Shown one piece after another: positions 13,301-26,181 of a stretch of 64,000 nucleotides of DNA (positions are counted from its first letter, which is position 1; each line of letters begins with the position of its first letter). The position numbers and the translations under genes are program-made. The notes under the pieces are model-generated. The model was not told the DNA's origin, did not search any database, and saw only the letters and a program-made list of their open reading frames with translations. This stretch comes from Heliocidaris tuberculata (lineage: Eukaryota; Echinodermata; Echinoidea; Camarodonta; Echinometridae), in NCBI GenBank assembly GCA_025618425.1, contig CM046832.1, forward strand, positions 54,116,993-54,180,992. The letters are read 5' to 3'.

Positions 13301-16300
13301 ACAGCCGTGGGGGGGGGGGGGGTGGAATCCACCCCCCCCCCTGAGATCTCGACCGTTGACCGCGCGATCGCGCCGAAAATCGGCATGCACGTCGTCCACA
13401 ACATAATCTACAAAACTGTGTAGTTAAATGCTCCAAAAAATTTCCACATTAATTAATTATGCTAATTTATGCATGAAATCAAAATTTTGCTCTAAATCAT
13501 TAAATAAAGCTAAAAAAATGCTAATTTTTCGTCTAGACACTCTTTCCAGTATTCTTAGCAAATATACTTGAAAAAAATTGGGTATCAAAATTGATTTCTT
13601 ATGTATTTTATTGTATTTAAAATTTCTTTGTTTTTTTAACCTTTTGTTTTTTATTGTTTTTTGGATGAAATTTGTTGGGGACACTTTCGTGATCATAAAC
13701 AGCATAAAATAAATTAATTTTAATCAGTAAATGTAAAAATATTCATAGATTTCTAAATTTTGGCTGAAAACACATTTTGTATTGAAATTATACACAAAAT
13801 CATGTTTTTGAGCAATTCTTGGTCTGACGTGCAAGTACGAAATGTTGAGTAACTTCGGAACCGCATGCCCGGACATAGCGAATTTGGTCTCAAAAGATGC
13901 GTGAGATTCGAAAGAAAAAAGTCATGAAACGCTGCGGCGACTGCTTTGCGCGTTGCAGACATATCGCGAGAAACATCTAGGGGGGTGGATTCCACCCCCA
14001 GCCCTTTTAGGGTTAAAATATCACACAATGGAGAAACAATGAAATAAATCGCTTGTTTGAGCACTTGCACAGAAATGGAATCAAAACCGGGACTTGTATT
14101 GTTTTTCAATTGTTTTAGAATTTCAATAATTTCGCTACATGTGATAGGCTTGAAATATATTGAAGATAAATTAGGTTTCTTCAAGTAAAATCGAAAATCA
14201 TTATCACTAACATCATAGTCTATTCCTTGTTTATCTATTAATTGTTTCCCAATAGTTGAAAAGTAGTCATTGAGCGCATTTGCCATTTGTATGTTATCCG
14301 TTAATGTTTCACTGCTGACTTTGAGACTTGAAATATTAGTTTTTTTTGTGTTTCTTCTAAGAACTGTATTTATTAGTTTCCACGTGTTAGTCATGTTATT
14401 TTTCACTCTGTCGAATTTGTTGAAGTACATGTAATAGTAATACATAGATTTAGCATTTTTCAGTTTAGAATTTAATAAATTCCGAAACTTGGTATATTTC
14501 AGCTTATTATTCAAAGTTGGATTTAAAACATATTGCTTAATATGTAAATGCCTTTGTTTTGTACAAAGATCTTTCAAGTTGTTGTTTAACCAAGGTTTTC
14601 TCATATTATTTTTAAGATGTTTACATTGTTCCATGGAAAGTTTTTGTCATACAATCACTTGAAATTTTGTTAGAAATGAATTATATGTAACCTCAACATT
14701 ATCATGATTATAGTGATTGATGTCCCAGTCAGTACACTGTACATGTAATTCATCTAAGAATTTCTGAAGCTTCCTTTCATTTATTATTCTTCTATAAACA
14801 ATACTTTCTGTGTCATTTCTTAAGAAAGGAAGTGAGTCAAACAACAATAGAGAAACTGGTAAATGATCAAATTTTCCTTTCAGTATTTGTGTACAATCTT
14901 ATGATTGATACAAATATCTATCTTTATTCGATGGAACTGAAAATTGTTAAGAAATCGAAGTGTAAAGAATCAATAACTTGGAATCCAAGCAGTATTATTC
15001 ATTCCAGTTTTTCTCTTTGTGTATGTGTTCTAGTACCATTGTGAATGCAGGTCTGGATACACTGACTTCCAAGGGAGATGTCTGCGTGACGATTGTCGCT
15101 ACAACACTTCCCTGAGATCCTGTGCAACTGGTGTAGAGTGCACTACTAGCCCAGGGCAAGTGGTTTGCCAGTGTAACTCAGGCTATGTTGGCAATGGTCT
15201 GGTGTGCTATGGGAGTGTTATGGAGGTGAGATAGCTAATAGCCTAGACTGCAGTAAGCTACGGTAAGCTTAACGCAACAAAATGGCATGAAAAGACGTGT
15301 CTGAAATGCACAATGCATAATTGTTGAAAAACATAATTTAATGACATAGAGGTAGCACCACATCATTTGGACAAGGAACCGATAAGTACCTCTACTCCTT
15401 TGATTAGGTTTAATATTAACAACTTTGTCATTCAGATATGTCAAATAACAACTTTTGATTCACTGACATCACCACCTATTACCTTTTGCATTCTTTTCGT
15501 GTCACTAGATTTCGCTAAGCTACTTAAGGCTGTTTTGTGTCTCTTTTCTTTGTTTTCATAATATTATGAACAATAGCATACACAGGTGCTGTTTTGAATT
15601 GCCAAATGGCCACAAAATGGAGAATGAATGCTGGCAAAATGGCTAGAGACTACAGTTTACTATCCTAAAATTTAAAAAAAGAATTAAAAATGGCCAGAAA
15701 ACCTAGGTAGGTATTATTATAGTATGGTATATTTGTTGGCCCCAATTTTAAACTGGGGTGCAATGATTCCATACTCCCTGCACAGTTTGTACATTGTATA
15801 TTTATGTTTTGAAGTTATGTTTTTCTTTTTAATGTGACATTGTAAATGTAATGTTACTGATATCAGTCGCACTTACAGATTATTTGATAGAATTAAGTTG
15901 TGTAATGCTAAACTGACAGCAGGCTGAAGAAGTGATTCTAAATTTGTTTAGAATATTCACAACTATTGACAGAAGTTGACATGCCCCCTTTAAAGAATTC
16001 ATTGAAACAAGGAAACTTCAGTTCAAAGCTTATCATTAAAGCTCATGTACAGTATTGGTAGCAAAAAGGAAATTGGAAAGAAACATGTTAAATATAGTCT
16101 CATGTTGTTCTCCTTGTATCAAAAGATGTCTATAAGAGATCATTTGGTATTCCATCTATGATTTCTGGTGAATTTCAGTATAAATATCTGTAAGGAATGC
16201 TTGATCACTGCCATTATGCTAGGACCCGTCCACCCTGACGGCTCCCCGCACAGCAGTCTTGGGGCTTCGCATAGAGACAGCGTGTGTGCACTGTGTGTTG

Positions 16301-19300
16301 CTACTCATCATTGGTTTTACACGTGTGTTTACAGTGTATAGCACATGCTGCCTTTGTTGGGATTTTACGTGCCTGTCCCGGCACATAAATTAGTTTTTGC
16401 CTCTTATTTGTTTAATATTAAACTTTAGGAGGCGAAATCTTCACAGTGTCGTAGTATTGCTAGTATCTTGCTATTTATCGGCAAAAATTGAAGAAATCTG
16501 ACGAACAGTTTTTGAGGGCTTACCAAAACTTTACATGACCTTTAAGGCATCTGTCCAGAGTTTGAGACAAGTATTGATTTATTACACAATTTGAGAGGTG
16601 TATTTGTGTGTGTGTGTGTGTGTGTGTGTAATTGGGTTTTAACAGACGCGTATCAATCAGTTTTGATTATTTACGTCTGGGGACTGACCTTTAACATCAC
16701 CATCTGAAAGACGTGACTCAGTCTCGAACCTGGGTCCGCTGAATCAGTTTAGAATTTCCACTGTTAGCTGGATTACAGGCGCACGCCACAACGCCCAGTT
16801 GTGATTTCTATCCAGCAATAATAGTCTTGTTCTTGGAACCAATGTTTTAGAGACCAAGTCAGTGCTACGACACATGCTCTGTTGACTATTGCTCTGCAGT
16901 CATATCCTGCACTAACAGAATTCCTAACGTCACCCTTGGTCCAGCACTATACCTCACCCTAGCACTGAACCTAAACCTAAAACCCAAATGCAACCCTAAC
17001 CCTCACCTTCTATCTTTGATGATATAAAATCTGGAGCCATTCGAGGGATCAGCAATAGCTATAAGACATTTGACGATAGTGGCGCCACATTACATTTGTT
17101 GGGACGCCTACTTCTGGTGCTGGCGTGCATTATGAGTTTTCCTATTGATCAGCTGATGTGTCTTAGCGAAGATCAGGTCTAAAACGATGTTGAAATTGAC
17201 TTGAACATTGACTTAATTCAAATGAAAGTGTTTTGTGTGTATGTTGCAAAGCAACGATGTTCTGGTTGGGGGAAAATAAGAGTTTGTTGTACTTAGCCGC
17301 GGCTGTTGATACGTACAGGACTCCACTTTTCATTTACCATTGCATGTTACGCCTCTCTGTGTTAAGAACTTAGGATCAAAGTTGTGGAACATTCATCTTC
17401 TAAACTTCTTTGTTCTCAGAACTGTCCATTATGATGGATGAAATGAGAAGAAATATTGACAAAACTTGATACTGTAAGCGAAAAGACCGGAAGTGGACAA
17501 CACAACCGAAAGCTGGACCCACTGCTCCTGCAGTATGCGTCAACCAATCAAAAGCAAGCTTTTGATAAATATTAGTGGATGCCCTCTAGCTGCTAAATAG
17601 TTTTTATTTATTGTTGAGCCCTCGAATTGTTGCTGGAGCAAATGCTGTGTCATCATCAAATCTTCCTCTCTGCTCTTCATGTTCCAATTCATTGATTGCT
17701 TTCAGAGACTGGAACACTTGAATGGAGAAGGGGGAGACCTAGAAGGAAGGCTCACACACGTTCTGCTGCTCCTAGAGGCATCGTTAATGCACCGATGGCT
17801 GAAAGATAGAGATGTCTTCTATACTGTCTTTCTACCTGTTGATGAAGCTCCTCAGTTTGTTAACTCAGAGGTATGATACAGACCCTGTATGTTTTTAGAA
17901 CACAGTGACTCTCATATGCTACATCACTTCAAGAGCATTACAAAACATGATTCACTAGATAGTTTATGTCAAAAGCCAGGTTTAATGCTATAGCAATGAG
18001 TAAATCAAGTTTTGTTCAGCATTTGTGAAGCCTCAAGGCATGGGAGGATTTAGGAGCTGCCAAACCAGATTCTAGTATGCAGACTGAGGATCATGTAAAA
18101 TTGACTGGAGTTGTTGATTATTATGAAAACTGCTTATTAAATGTCCAACTATTTTTTTAATAAATTGTTTAAATTGTACAAAGTACATTCATGCATTTAG
18201 TCCTGTGAAACACAAGAAAAAAAAAAAAACAGGGACAAAGTAAGATATTGTAAAAGAAGTTGATTACATTTTTTCCCTCCCATTGGTCAGTATTTGTAGT
18301 TGGACTATTTATAGCATCATTATTATGAATTGGTTATTTTTGTAACATAATACACACAGTTTGCTGCACAACTAAAAGCTGGCCTTTTCACAGGAAGTGA
18401 TGACAGAGCAGATGTTTTCCTGGAAACCGTGGCCAAACTGCACATTGTACCTGGCTATGTGGACAGCTATGCACTCAAGAGAATCAACGGCATTTATACC
18501 CTAGCAGGGCAAAAAATCATTGTTGGTCAGGTGAGAGATGTGTTTTTGTTAAGGAAGGAGTGGATTGGGGATTCCCAGCTAGGAATATTGACTTTTTATA
18601 ATTCAATTAAGCAACTGTGTATGGTGCTGAGTGCACTAAATATATATATATATACACTGTATATATACATTGTGTAAGTGCAAAAATGAAATAAATGTGA
18701 TTAATTGAAAGGAGATGAATGCACACTTTAAGGTGCTACCAAATTTACAAACATTTGTCCCCAGTACCATTTTGTGGGACAAGTTTTCAGTCACTTTGAT
18801 TTAATTGTTGGTTTCGATATTATCCCATGATTCACCATTCTTTAAACCAATTTTGATGTTCAAGAAGAAACACAATGAATCTCTGTAAAAAAACCCAACT
18901 TTGTAGTATATCAAAGTTTGGGCAGCTTGCATCCCCTATGGCTGTAAGGCTTAAAAATACTGTTGTGTTAGTTTCAACATTACTGTTTCTTTAATTAAAG
19001 ATGTAAAATTCCCATGGAAGTTATATCCTGCAGATGTACATGATGCCCTTTCTACACTCCAAAATATATTAATTTTCACTTACAATGCTACATGCAAATT
19101 AATGAAATTCATTAGTTCATTGCCATTACATTGTTACTTTGGATTTCTTGAATATATGTGGATGTGGATACATTGTTGCATCGTTGGAGTATTAAACTGA
19201 AGTCCATAGAATTAAACTTATGACTTCAGATAAAAAGGTTGATTGCAATCTCCAGAATAAATTTTGTCAATGCATTACCTCCTGACTAAGATTAACTATT

Positions 19301-19670
19301 GATTGTGTAGTAAATCCTTTTGTGTTATTCCTTACCATTGGAAGTCAATAAAAACTTTTTGAATGGGCCAATATATACATATCTTTCTTTCTGTGTGATT
19401 TTTTTGTGTATCCGATTTACTTGCTTTTTGATTTACCTATTAAAGGGGTCAACGTTTTATAAGGCTAAATGCTCCTTTTATTGACCCCCCCCTGCCCATT
19501 GCCATAAAATGTATCTCGTTTAATTGTGTTTTATAATGTACATCATGTTATCATATTAATGATGTACATTTGTTTTATGTCACAATTTTTATCTCATGTA
19601 TCATGTATCATAATTGTTTGTGCATTTTTTATGGAGAATGAAAGAAATGAATTGAATAAATGAATTGAAG

Positions 19671-19725
<55 letters not shown>

Positions 19726-22700
19726 TATTTTTTTTAAATCATTGAATTTTGAAGCTCTCCAAGCAATTTTCTTCAATTTTCTTGTATGTCTTGCTACATG
19801 ACAGGGTACCACCAACCTTACCATAGGTCTAGAGGGCAGTGGAGAGGCCGCAAGGGTGATACACAGTGATTTACCAGCATCTAATGGAGTCATCCATATC
19901 ATTGACAGAGTCTTTCTTCCCCCTACTGGTCTCAGTACGAGGGTTCAGGTCAGCTGCTATCAATTTATTAATGGGCGATTCTGTGCAAATTTCTATTGTA
20001 CAACATTTGGTTGGATTATGGTTTATTTTACTTGACTGCTTGTAAGTAAGCAACCAGGGGACTGATGGCTGTAGGTCCTCTCTGAAGGACTTTAATAGCA
20101 GTAATGATTATAAAGAAATGTTTTAAATGATTACGTAAATGGTACCCTGGAGTACCCAATGAAAATCTGCCATTTTGTTGAATTATTTTTTTTTTCGGAG
20201 CTGTACCCTGGGTTACCAAAAAGTGTGATTTTTTTTTTGGTATGCTTTTAATAATAATGTTCAAATGCTCTTCTTGTGCTCCACTATGTAGTTGTAAAAT
20301 GATCTCATAAATGCTACATTGAAAATAATACACATAATCCCGATCGCGATGGTTACCTTTGTTCCTTACTGCGCATGTCCTTCCAACAGGGGTCCTTCCA
20401 GTAACAAGACCACTGCTCTACCACCAAGCCATCATGTCTCCTCCTTTTACTTAATCCAAATAAAAGACTTGTGTCGTAAGTGACACATTGCACAGAATAG
20501 CCCTATTTAATTTCAATTTGATTTTAATTTAATTTGATTTCTGTTTGATTTTGATTTAATTTGATTTATAGATGATCCTCCCTGTCCTTTTTCATTGTAC
20601 AAATGTAGTACTGTTTGTTGAATATTTACATGCTGAATGATAATAGATACTGGTAATTTGTATAGTGCAGCTACTGTACTCTAAACTCTACTTTGCTTTA
20701 AATGCAAAGTATCATATTCTTAACCTGGCGTAAGCTGAGCTACCATGATAAGGTGCTCAGCATTCAAGAAATTTCTTCCTACAGATTACCTATTTACTTC
20801 ACCTGGGTGGAGAGTGGCAAATATAGGCTAATGTCTTGCCAGACGACGGTGTCTTGACAGGGATTTGAACCACATACCATGTGATCCACAGTCAGCTGAT
20901 TTATCCACTAAACCATGACACCTCTATTGTATTATTTCAATAATTACATATCAAATGTTATTGTTTATAGTTAAAGCTCTGTCTGTACTGTGGTCTTGTA
21001 TCTTTATTTCAGGGTTCCCTACTGGATGTGCTTTCTACCTACAGTAACCTCAGGACATTCACAGAAATTATTAAAGTAAGAAATGAATGTCATTACTTTA
21101 ATTCACGAAGGTATTATTATCTTTCTTGTTCCATGACACATGTTCTGCTGTCATTTTTCCTACATGTACCTACACTAACTGAATTACTAACCCTGGACCA
21201 AGATTATACCTAACCCTTAAAGCTTGTGAACAGTATTGGTAGCAAAAGGGACATTTGAAAGAAACGTGTAAAATGTAGTCTCACGTTTTTCTCCTTGTAT
21301 CAAAAGATGTTTGTAAGAGATGATTTGGTATTCCATACAGTGTATATCATTTGCGGTGAATTTCAGCATAAATATCTGTAAGGAGCGCCAGATCACTGCC
21401 GTATGCTAGGAACTTTCCATCCAGACTGTAACCCGCACAGCAAGCTTGGGGTTTCGCACAGGGATAGCATGTGTGTCACTGTGTGTAGTATAATCATTGG
21501 TTTTACACATGTGTGTATAGTGTATAGTGCATGCTGCTGTTCTTTGGAGTTTACGTGCCTGGCCCAGTATATAAATTATTTTTTGCCTCTCATTTGTTTA
21601 ATACTAAACTTAAGGAGGCGTTATCTTCACAGTATCTGGCTGTGTATCAACAAAAATCAAGAAATCTGACGAATAGTTTTTGAGGGCTTACTAAAACTCT
21701 ACATTACCTTTAAACCTATCCTGAAGTCCAGTTGTAGCCCTTATTGTAGCCCTATGTCTTTCAAAAAATAAAGCCTAGAAGAATTGTCGCTGGAGTAATT
21801 GTTTGTCCACCTATTCTTCCTCATTGTCACAAATTCAAGTTGAAGTATAGTTTTGCCTTCAACGACTAAAGCTTTGAGAAGAGGTGATTTTATTACAGGT
21901 TCAAGATAAATCTTCATCTCATATACGTACGTATTTCAACACAAGCACAATAAAATACCAGCTCACAGACATAAGTCTTTCTCTTTCGATGCTGTACCAT
22001 CTTCTGAAGAATTTAGGCTATTCCTCGAAATTAAATACGTTCTCTAGAATGTCGAAAGTGAAAATTAGATACACTGCAACAAGTTAAACATTAATTTCTT
22101 AGAATACTGTGGGAAGATACATGTATTTATCCAGGAAATAACTTTCACTTCTTGGAATATTTCCGAAAGACTACTTCCACTGGAGTTAGGTGTGGTAAGT
22201 TATTCCATAGTGCTGAATACAGAACCACTATAGTTCATTCAACGGTGATGGATACTTGTCTGAATGCTATCATTCACAGAGCTTCCAACCAAGTACGGAG
22301 TTATTACAGTTAGAACTTTACACATAGTACATAGTTTGATTTGTAAGGAAGAGTAGAAGAGATCTTCAGCACAATAGATAAATCCTTGAAATAGACACAT
22401 GTCCCATACAATATAATAGACTATTATTACTTGACATGACTGGAAACAGACAAATACAGATAAATAAACTACTGTTCCATTAAAATACTACGTCACAGAG
22501 TGTTAACAGAGAAATGCTTTGTCACAGTCGTTATTGTTTGTTATATGATGAGGTTCAAATTCCCTCACAGTTATAGAGAAGTAGCAAAAATTATCTTTTC
22601 CTTCTGTGTCTATTATCAACAGAGGTCAAATGTAGTTCAGTCAGTCCTGGAATCTGAGGAAGTTTCTTCGACCTTCTTTGCTGTCACAGATGATGCCTTA

Positions 22701-22836
22701 CTACGTTTGAGTCCTGAAATCAGTTCTTTGCTTATCTCCTCAACGAGCAGATGGGAAAATGTATGTAATAGTTACTTACAGAGAAAAGAGAAGAGGGAAG
22801 TAGAGAAGAGAAGGAGGAGGTGTTGCAGAATGTCAA

Positions 22837-22874
<38 letters not shown>

Positions 22875-25800
22875 ATAGGGAGGAAGGGAATGAGCAGGAA
22901 ATTGTGATGAAAAAGCATTTATAACGCAAAGTAAAAAATTTAATCTTAATTGTTTGAAATGCTTTGACATCGGAGGAATTGGAAACCCTAATGCACATTT
23001 TTTTTTTTTTCACAAGCAATCTTAATTCTTGTATTTTTCTTACTACTCCAGTTTGTGAGGCAATTCACCTATCGTCATATGGCTCCAATTCAGGTAAATT
23101 TGATGTAGTCTGAAACAATTCTCGCCAATACGCTAAAAATGCCCGGATGTGGCTTCTTTGCCGAAATTTTGTGCCTCTTCTGTGACTTATATACTTCCAG
23201 TGTGCATGCAGCACTGTGAAGTAGTCCATGCGACCATATGTAGATGTATGGACAGTGTACAGTGTATGTTTAGTTTCCTTTAACTTGTGATGGCTGCGAC
23301 GAAAAACAAGAAAAAGATAGTTGAAGTCATATCGCCTACCTGGATATCACAATGGAAGTCCCAAAGGTCCTTCTTGAAACTTCAAGAAAATAATGGTTCT
23401 CCAGTTGAAAGCTTTCTTATCAGAAAGAGGGATTCCTTGCAACGGGAAACGCAAGCATGAACTCAAATCAATAGCTGTGAAAGCAGCTGAAACCTACAAG
23501 GTTATGGAGCAGATTCGTAGTATTGCCCCATATTCCAGCTGACCACACTTTAGTTAAAATTTAGAAAATTGCTTACGATATACTAATGATCAAATAAAGC
23601 TGAAGGGAAAGGTACCAACATCCACGGCTAGCTGATCCACCTGAAACGGCTCGCATACCATGCAAAATTGCGTGCTATTCAACGTTCCCCAACCTAGCCT
23701 ACCCGCATGCTAAATCGACCTGAAGCGACTTGGCCACAAAGCTATCTCACAGTGCATTTTCAACGGGGCTTGATACCAATGTCCGGGTAATTTTGACATA
23801 TTGGCAATAACGAGAATTTTGGAAAACACTACGGTATTATGATAAGTTATTGCATAAAATCTAGTTTAGAATGAGTTTGTCAGCTTTCTGTATGGTATAT
23901 GTTCATATCAGAAAGAAAACGGAAGAGATTTCTTTCTATATTACTATTCATTTGGAAGGAAAACCTGTAACTTTAGAGTATGATCTGGGGAGCGTTTCAT
24001 CAAGCGTTTTGTCAGTGATTTTTACCGACAACTGTTATAAGCTACTGAAATCCTCGCATCTGATTGGCTGAGAGCAAATTTGTCGGTAAAAATCACCGAC
24101 AAAACGCTTGATGAAACGCTCCCCAGATGAATACAAAACTAAATATAAACGAAATAATGACAGTATTAATAATAAAACAGTTCTTGTATACCGTACCACA
24201 TTATACCTTTGAAAAAGGCCTCCAATGCGCTTAGCAAAAGAGGAAAAAAAAATGGACAGAATCAAGTTAAGGGAAATATCTGTGCATGATATAGATAAAT
24301 CAAATAGATAAACAACAACAAAAAAGTAACACAGGTTCATATATGAAAACAAAAAATGTCTTTTAGAATTATAAACCCCTACTTAAACAATTAAATTTTT
24401 CTCTCCAAGTGTTAATGATTTTCATTATTTCATACTATATGTTGAGAAGAATACTGAAAGTTTCATGCATGATACTATGTTTTTATTTGTCCAGTTGCTG
24501 TTTAGTTTGTAGTAATTTGAGAAATCTGAACAAAAAACTGATTTTCCAATAGATTACTGAAATGTTTTTGTTGGAAGTTAGAAGCACTGAATGATCTCCT
24601 GTCATCAATACATGCATTGAATTTTCTTTCAGTTGTCTACCCGCGACTTGATGAAAGCTGGTTATGTTCAAAGCTATTTGAACGATCATTTTGAAATAAG
24701 AGTATCTGAGAATGTAAGTTGAAACTCACAGTACATGTACATGTATATACATGTTGCTAGTATCATAGATCATTGTCAGCTTAATACTGCTGTAGCTAGT
24801 TCTGTCTGTTGCGTGTGGACATCAGTCCATATCCTCATAGACAATGCTTTACATCTGATATAATACACAGCCTTACAGAAGTTATATTGTATGTTGTATA
24901 AAATTTTTTGTCGTTGAATATAGTCAGTCTTGTCAGGATTAGAAGCATATAAGAAAATTAAAGGGTTTATTATGAATATCTGTAGATCACTTAGATTATT
25001 TATGGCAACCCCATACTGCTCTGCTGATTGCACAAACTCTCCATTGTTTAGCTTGCTTATCTTGTTATGGTAATGCAGTTAAATGAAAAGAAAATTGTAT
25101 ACATGAACAAGAGGCAGAAGGATGAGCTTATCATCACTGTTGCACTTTGGGAGCAAATCTGGGCCAGAATTTAGAGTGAAAACTGAAAAATATAGAGGGC
25201 CTTGTCAGTGTGGAGCCCTTCATTGTATTTATTTCATTACAGAGAGGGTTGACTTCTGGGAAAGGTGAAAAATAATTTGTGAGTTTTCTCATTCCTTTTA
25301 TGTCAATTTGGAAGAACATCACAGTAGAAAAGTCCCCTGAAAAGGCTTGCTCTTCAAATACTGTCATATTCAAAATATGACGAGAAATAGCTGACTGAAG
25401 TGTTTGGGCCGGACATTCATGCCACATCATGTGTGCAGTCCCATATACCCATTTCTATGTGCTGTGCTGTGCTTGTGCTTGAGATTGGGGCAATATCTTA
25501 TCGTTTTGATGATTTGGAAACCTCACAGTATACACCAATTCCAATGTAGACATGATCAACCTTAGAGACAGATCCTTTCACAGTGTACTTGCATGACCAG
25601 CACTCAACTTTCTCTTTCTGTATATATGTATATATATATTTTACTACTATAAAAGTATCTTTTCTGTTTCTACTAGACCTTAAGATTATCCTTCCTTGAC
25701 CTCCTTCATGTATTTATTCTCTTTTTTTTTCTAATGTAGGGTCGTATTACTGTGGCAGGGCTTGCCAACATCACAACCCCTGACATAGCAGCATCCAATG

Positions 25801-26136
25801 GAGTGGTTCATATCATCGATGCTACATTGCTCCAAATTTTACCCTCGTTAACAGAGACATGCTTCAAGAACCTAACTGAAGGACAGGTAGATAGTTTATA
25901 GATTAGTTTCCGTATATGAACCATGACATAACTTAGGATTAAAACCATGGGAATGGAATGTTAAAGGAAAACATGATCTTCTAAAGCCGGTTAAAAGACT
26001 TTCTGGGGAACCGTGGGAAATGATCGAATCGCTTTTACTGTATAATATTCATAACAAGATGAAGGTTATAAGTGGCAGTTGTGATGTTAGCCTATCATAT
26101 TATACTGTGTGTAAATATTTTTGTGATAATTTCAAA

Positions 26137-26181
<45 letters not shown>

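Larger units (their letters stand above)
11570..14860 (-). mobile_element. Dead, 5'-truncated LINE (jockey/CR1-type reverse transcriptase)
   Basis: Read on the minus strand from about 14860 to 11570, a broken ORF encodes, in order, a linker, reverse transcriptase and a C-terminal region. Diagnostic pieces are KVTPTHKKGD and NNYRPIAVLS (about 13190-13130), SQYGFRNGHSTS (about 13060), and GVPQGLILGPLLFSIYINDI (12809-12750). Next come LFVDNTSVY in place of the catalytic FADD box, NFLGVTI, and a C-terminal PLLWNSLPDSIR. The frame changes several times and both catalytic-box positions are altered, so it cannot be active. A 744-bp element (13269-14012) splits the RT region. The 3' UTR holds GAGTCACTATAAGCC-type sequence and ends in TTTATTTATT-like repeats. 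Confidence 0.85.

Noticed and set aside
16950..17010. Telomere-like CCTAACCCT stretch
   Set aside because: Too degenerate, and shared with 28540-28990 as part of a dispersed repeat; there is no array.
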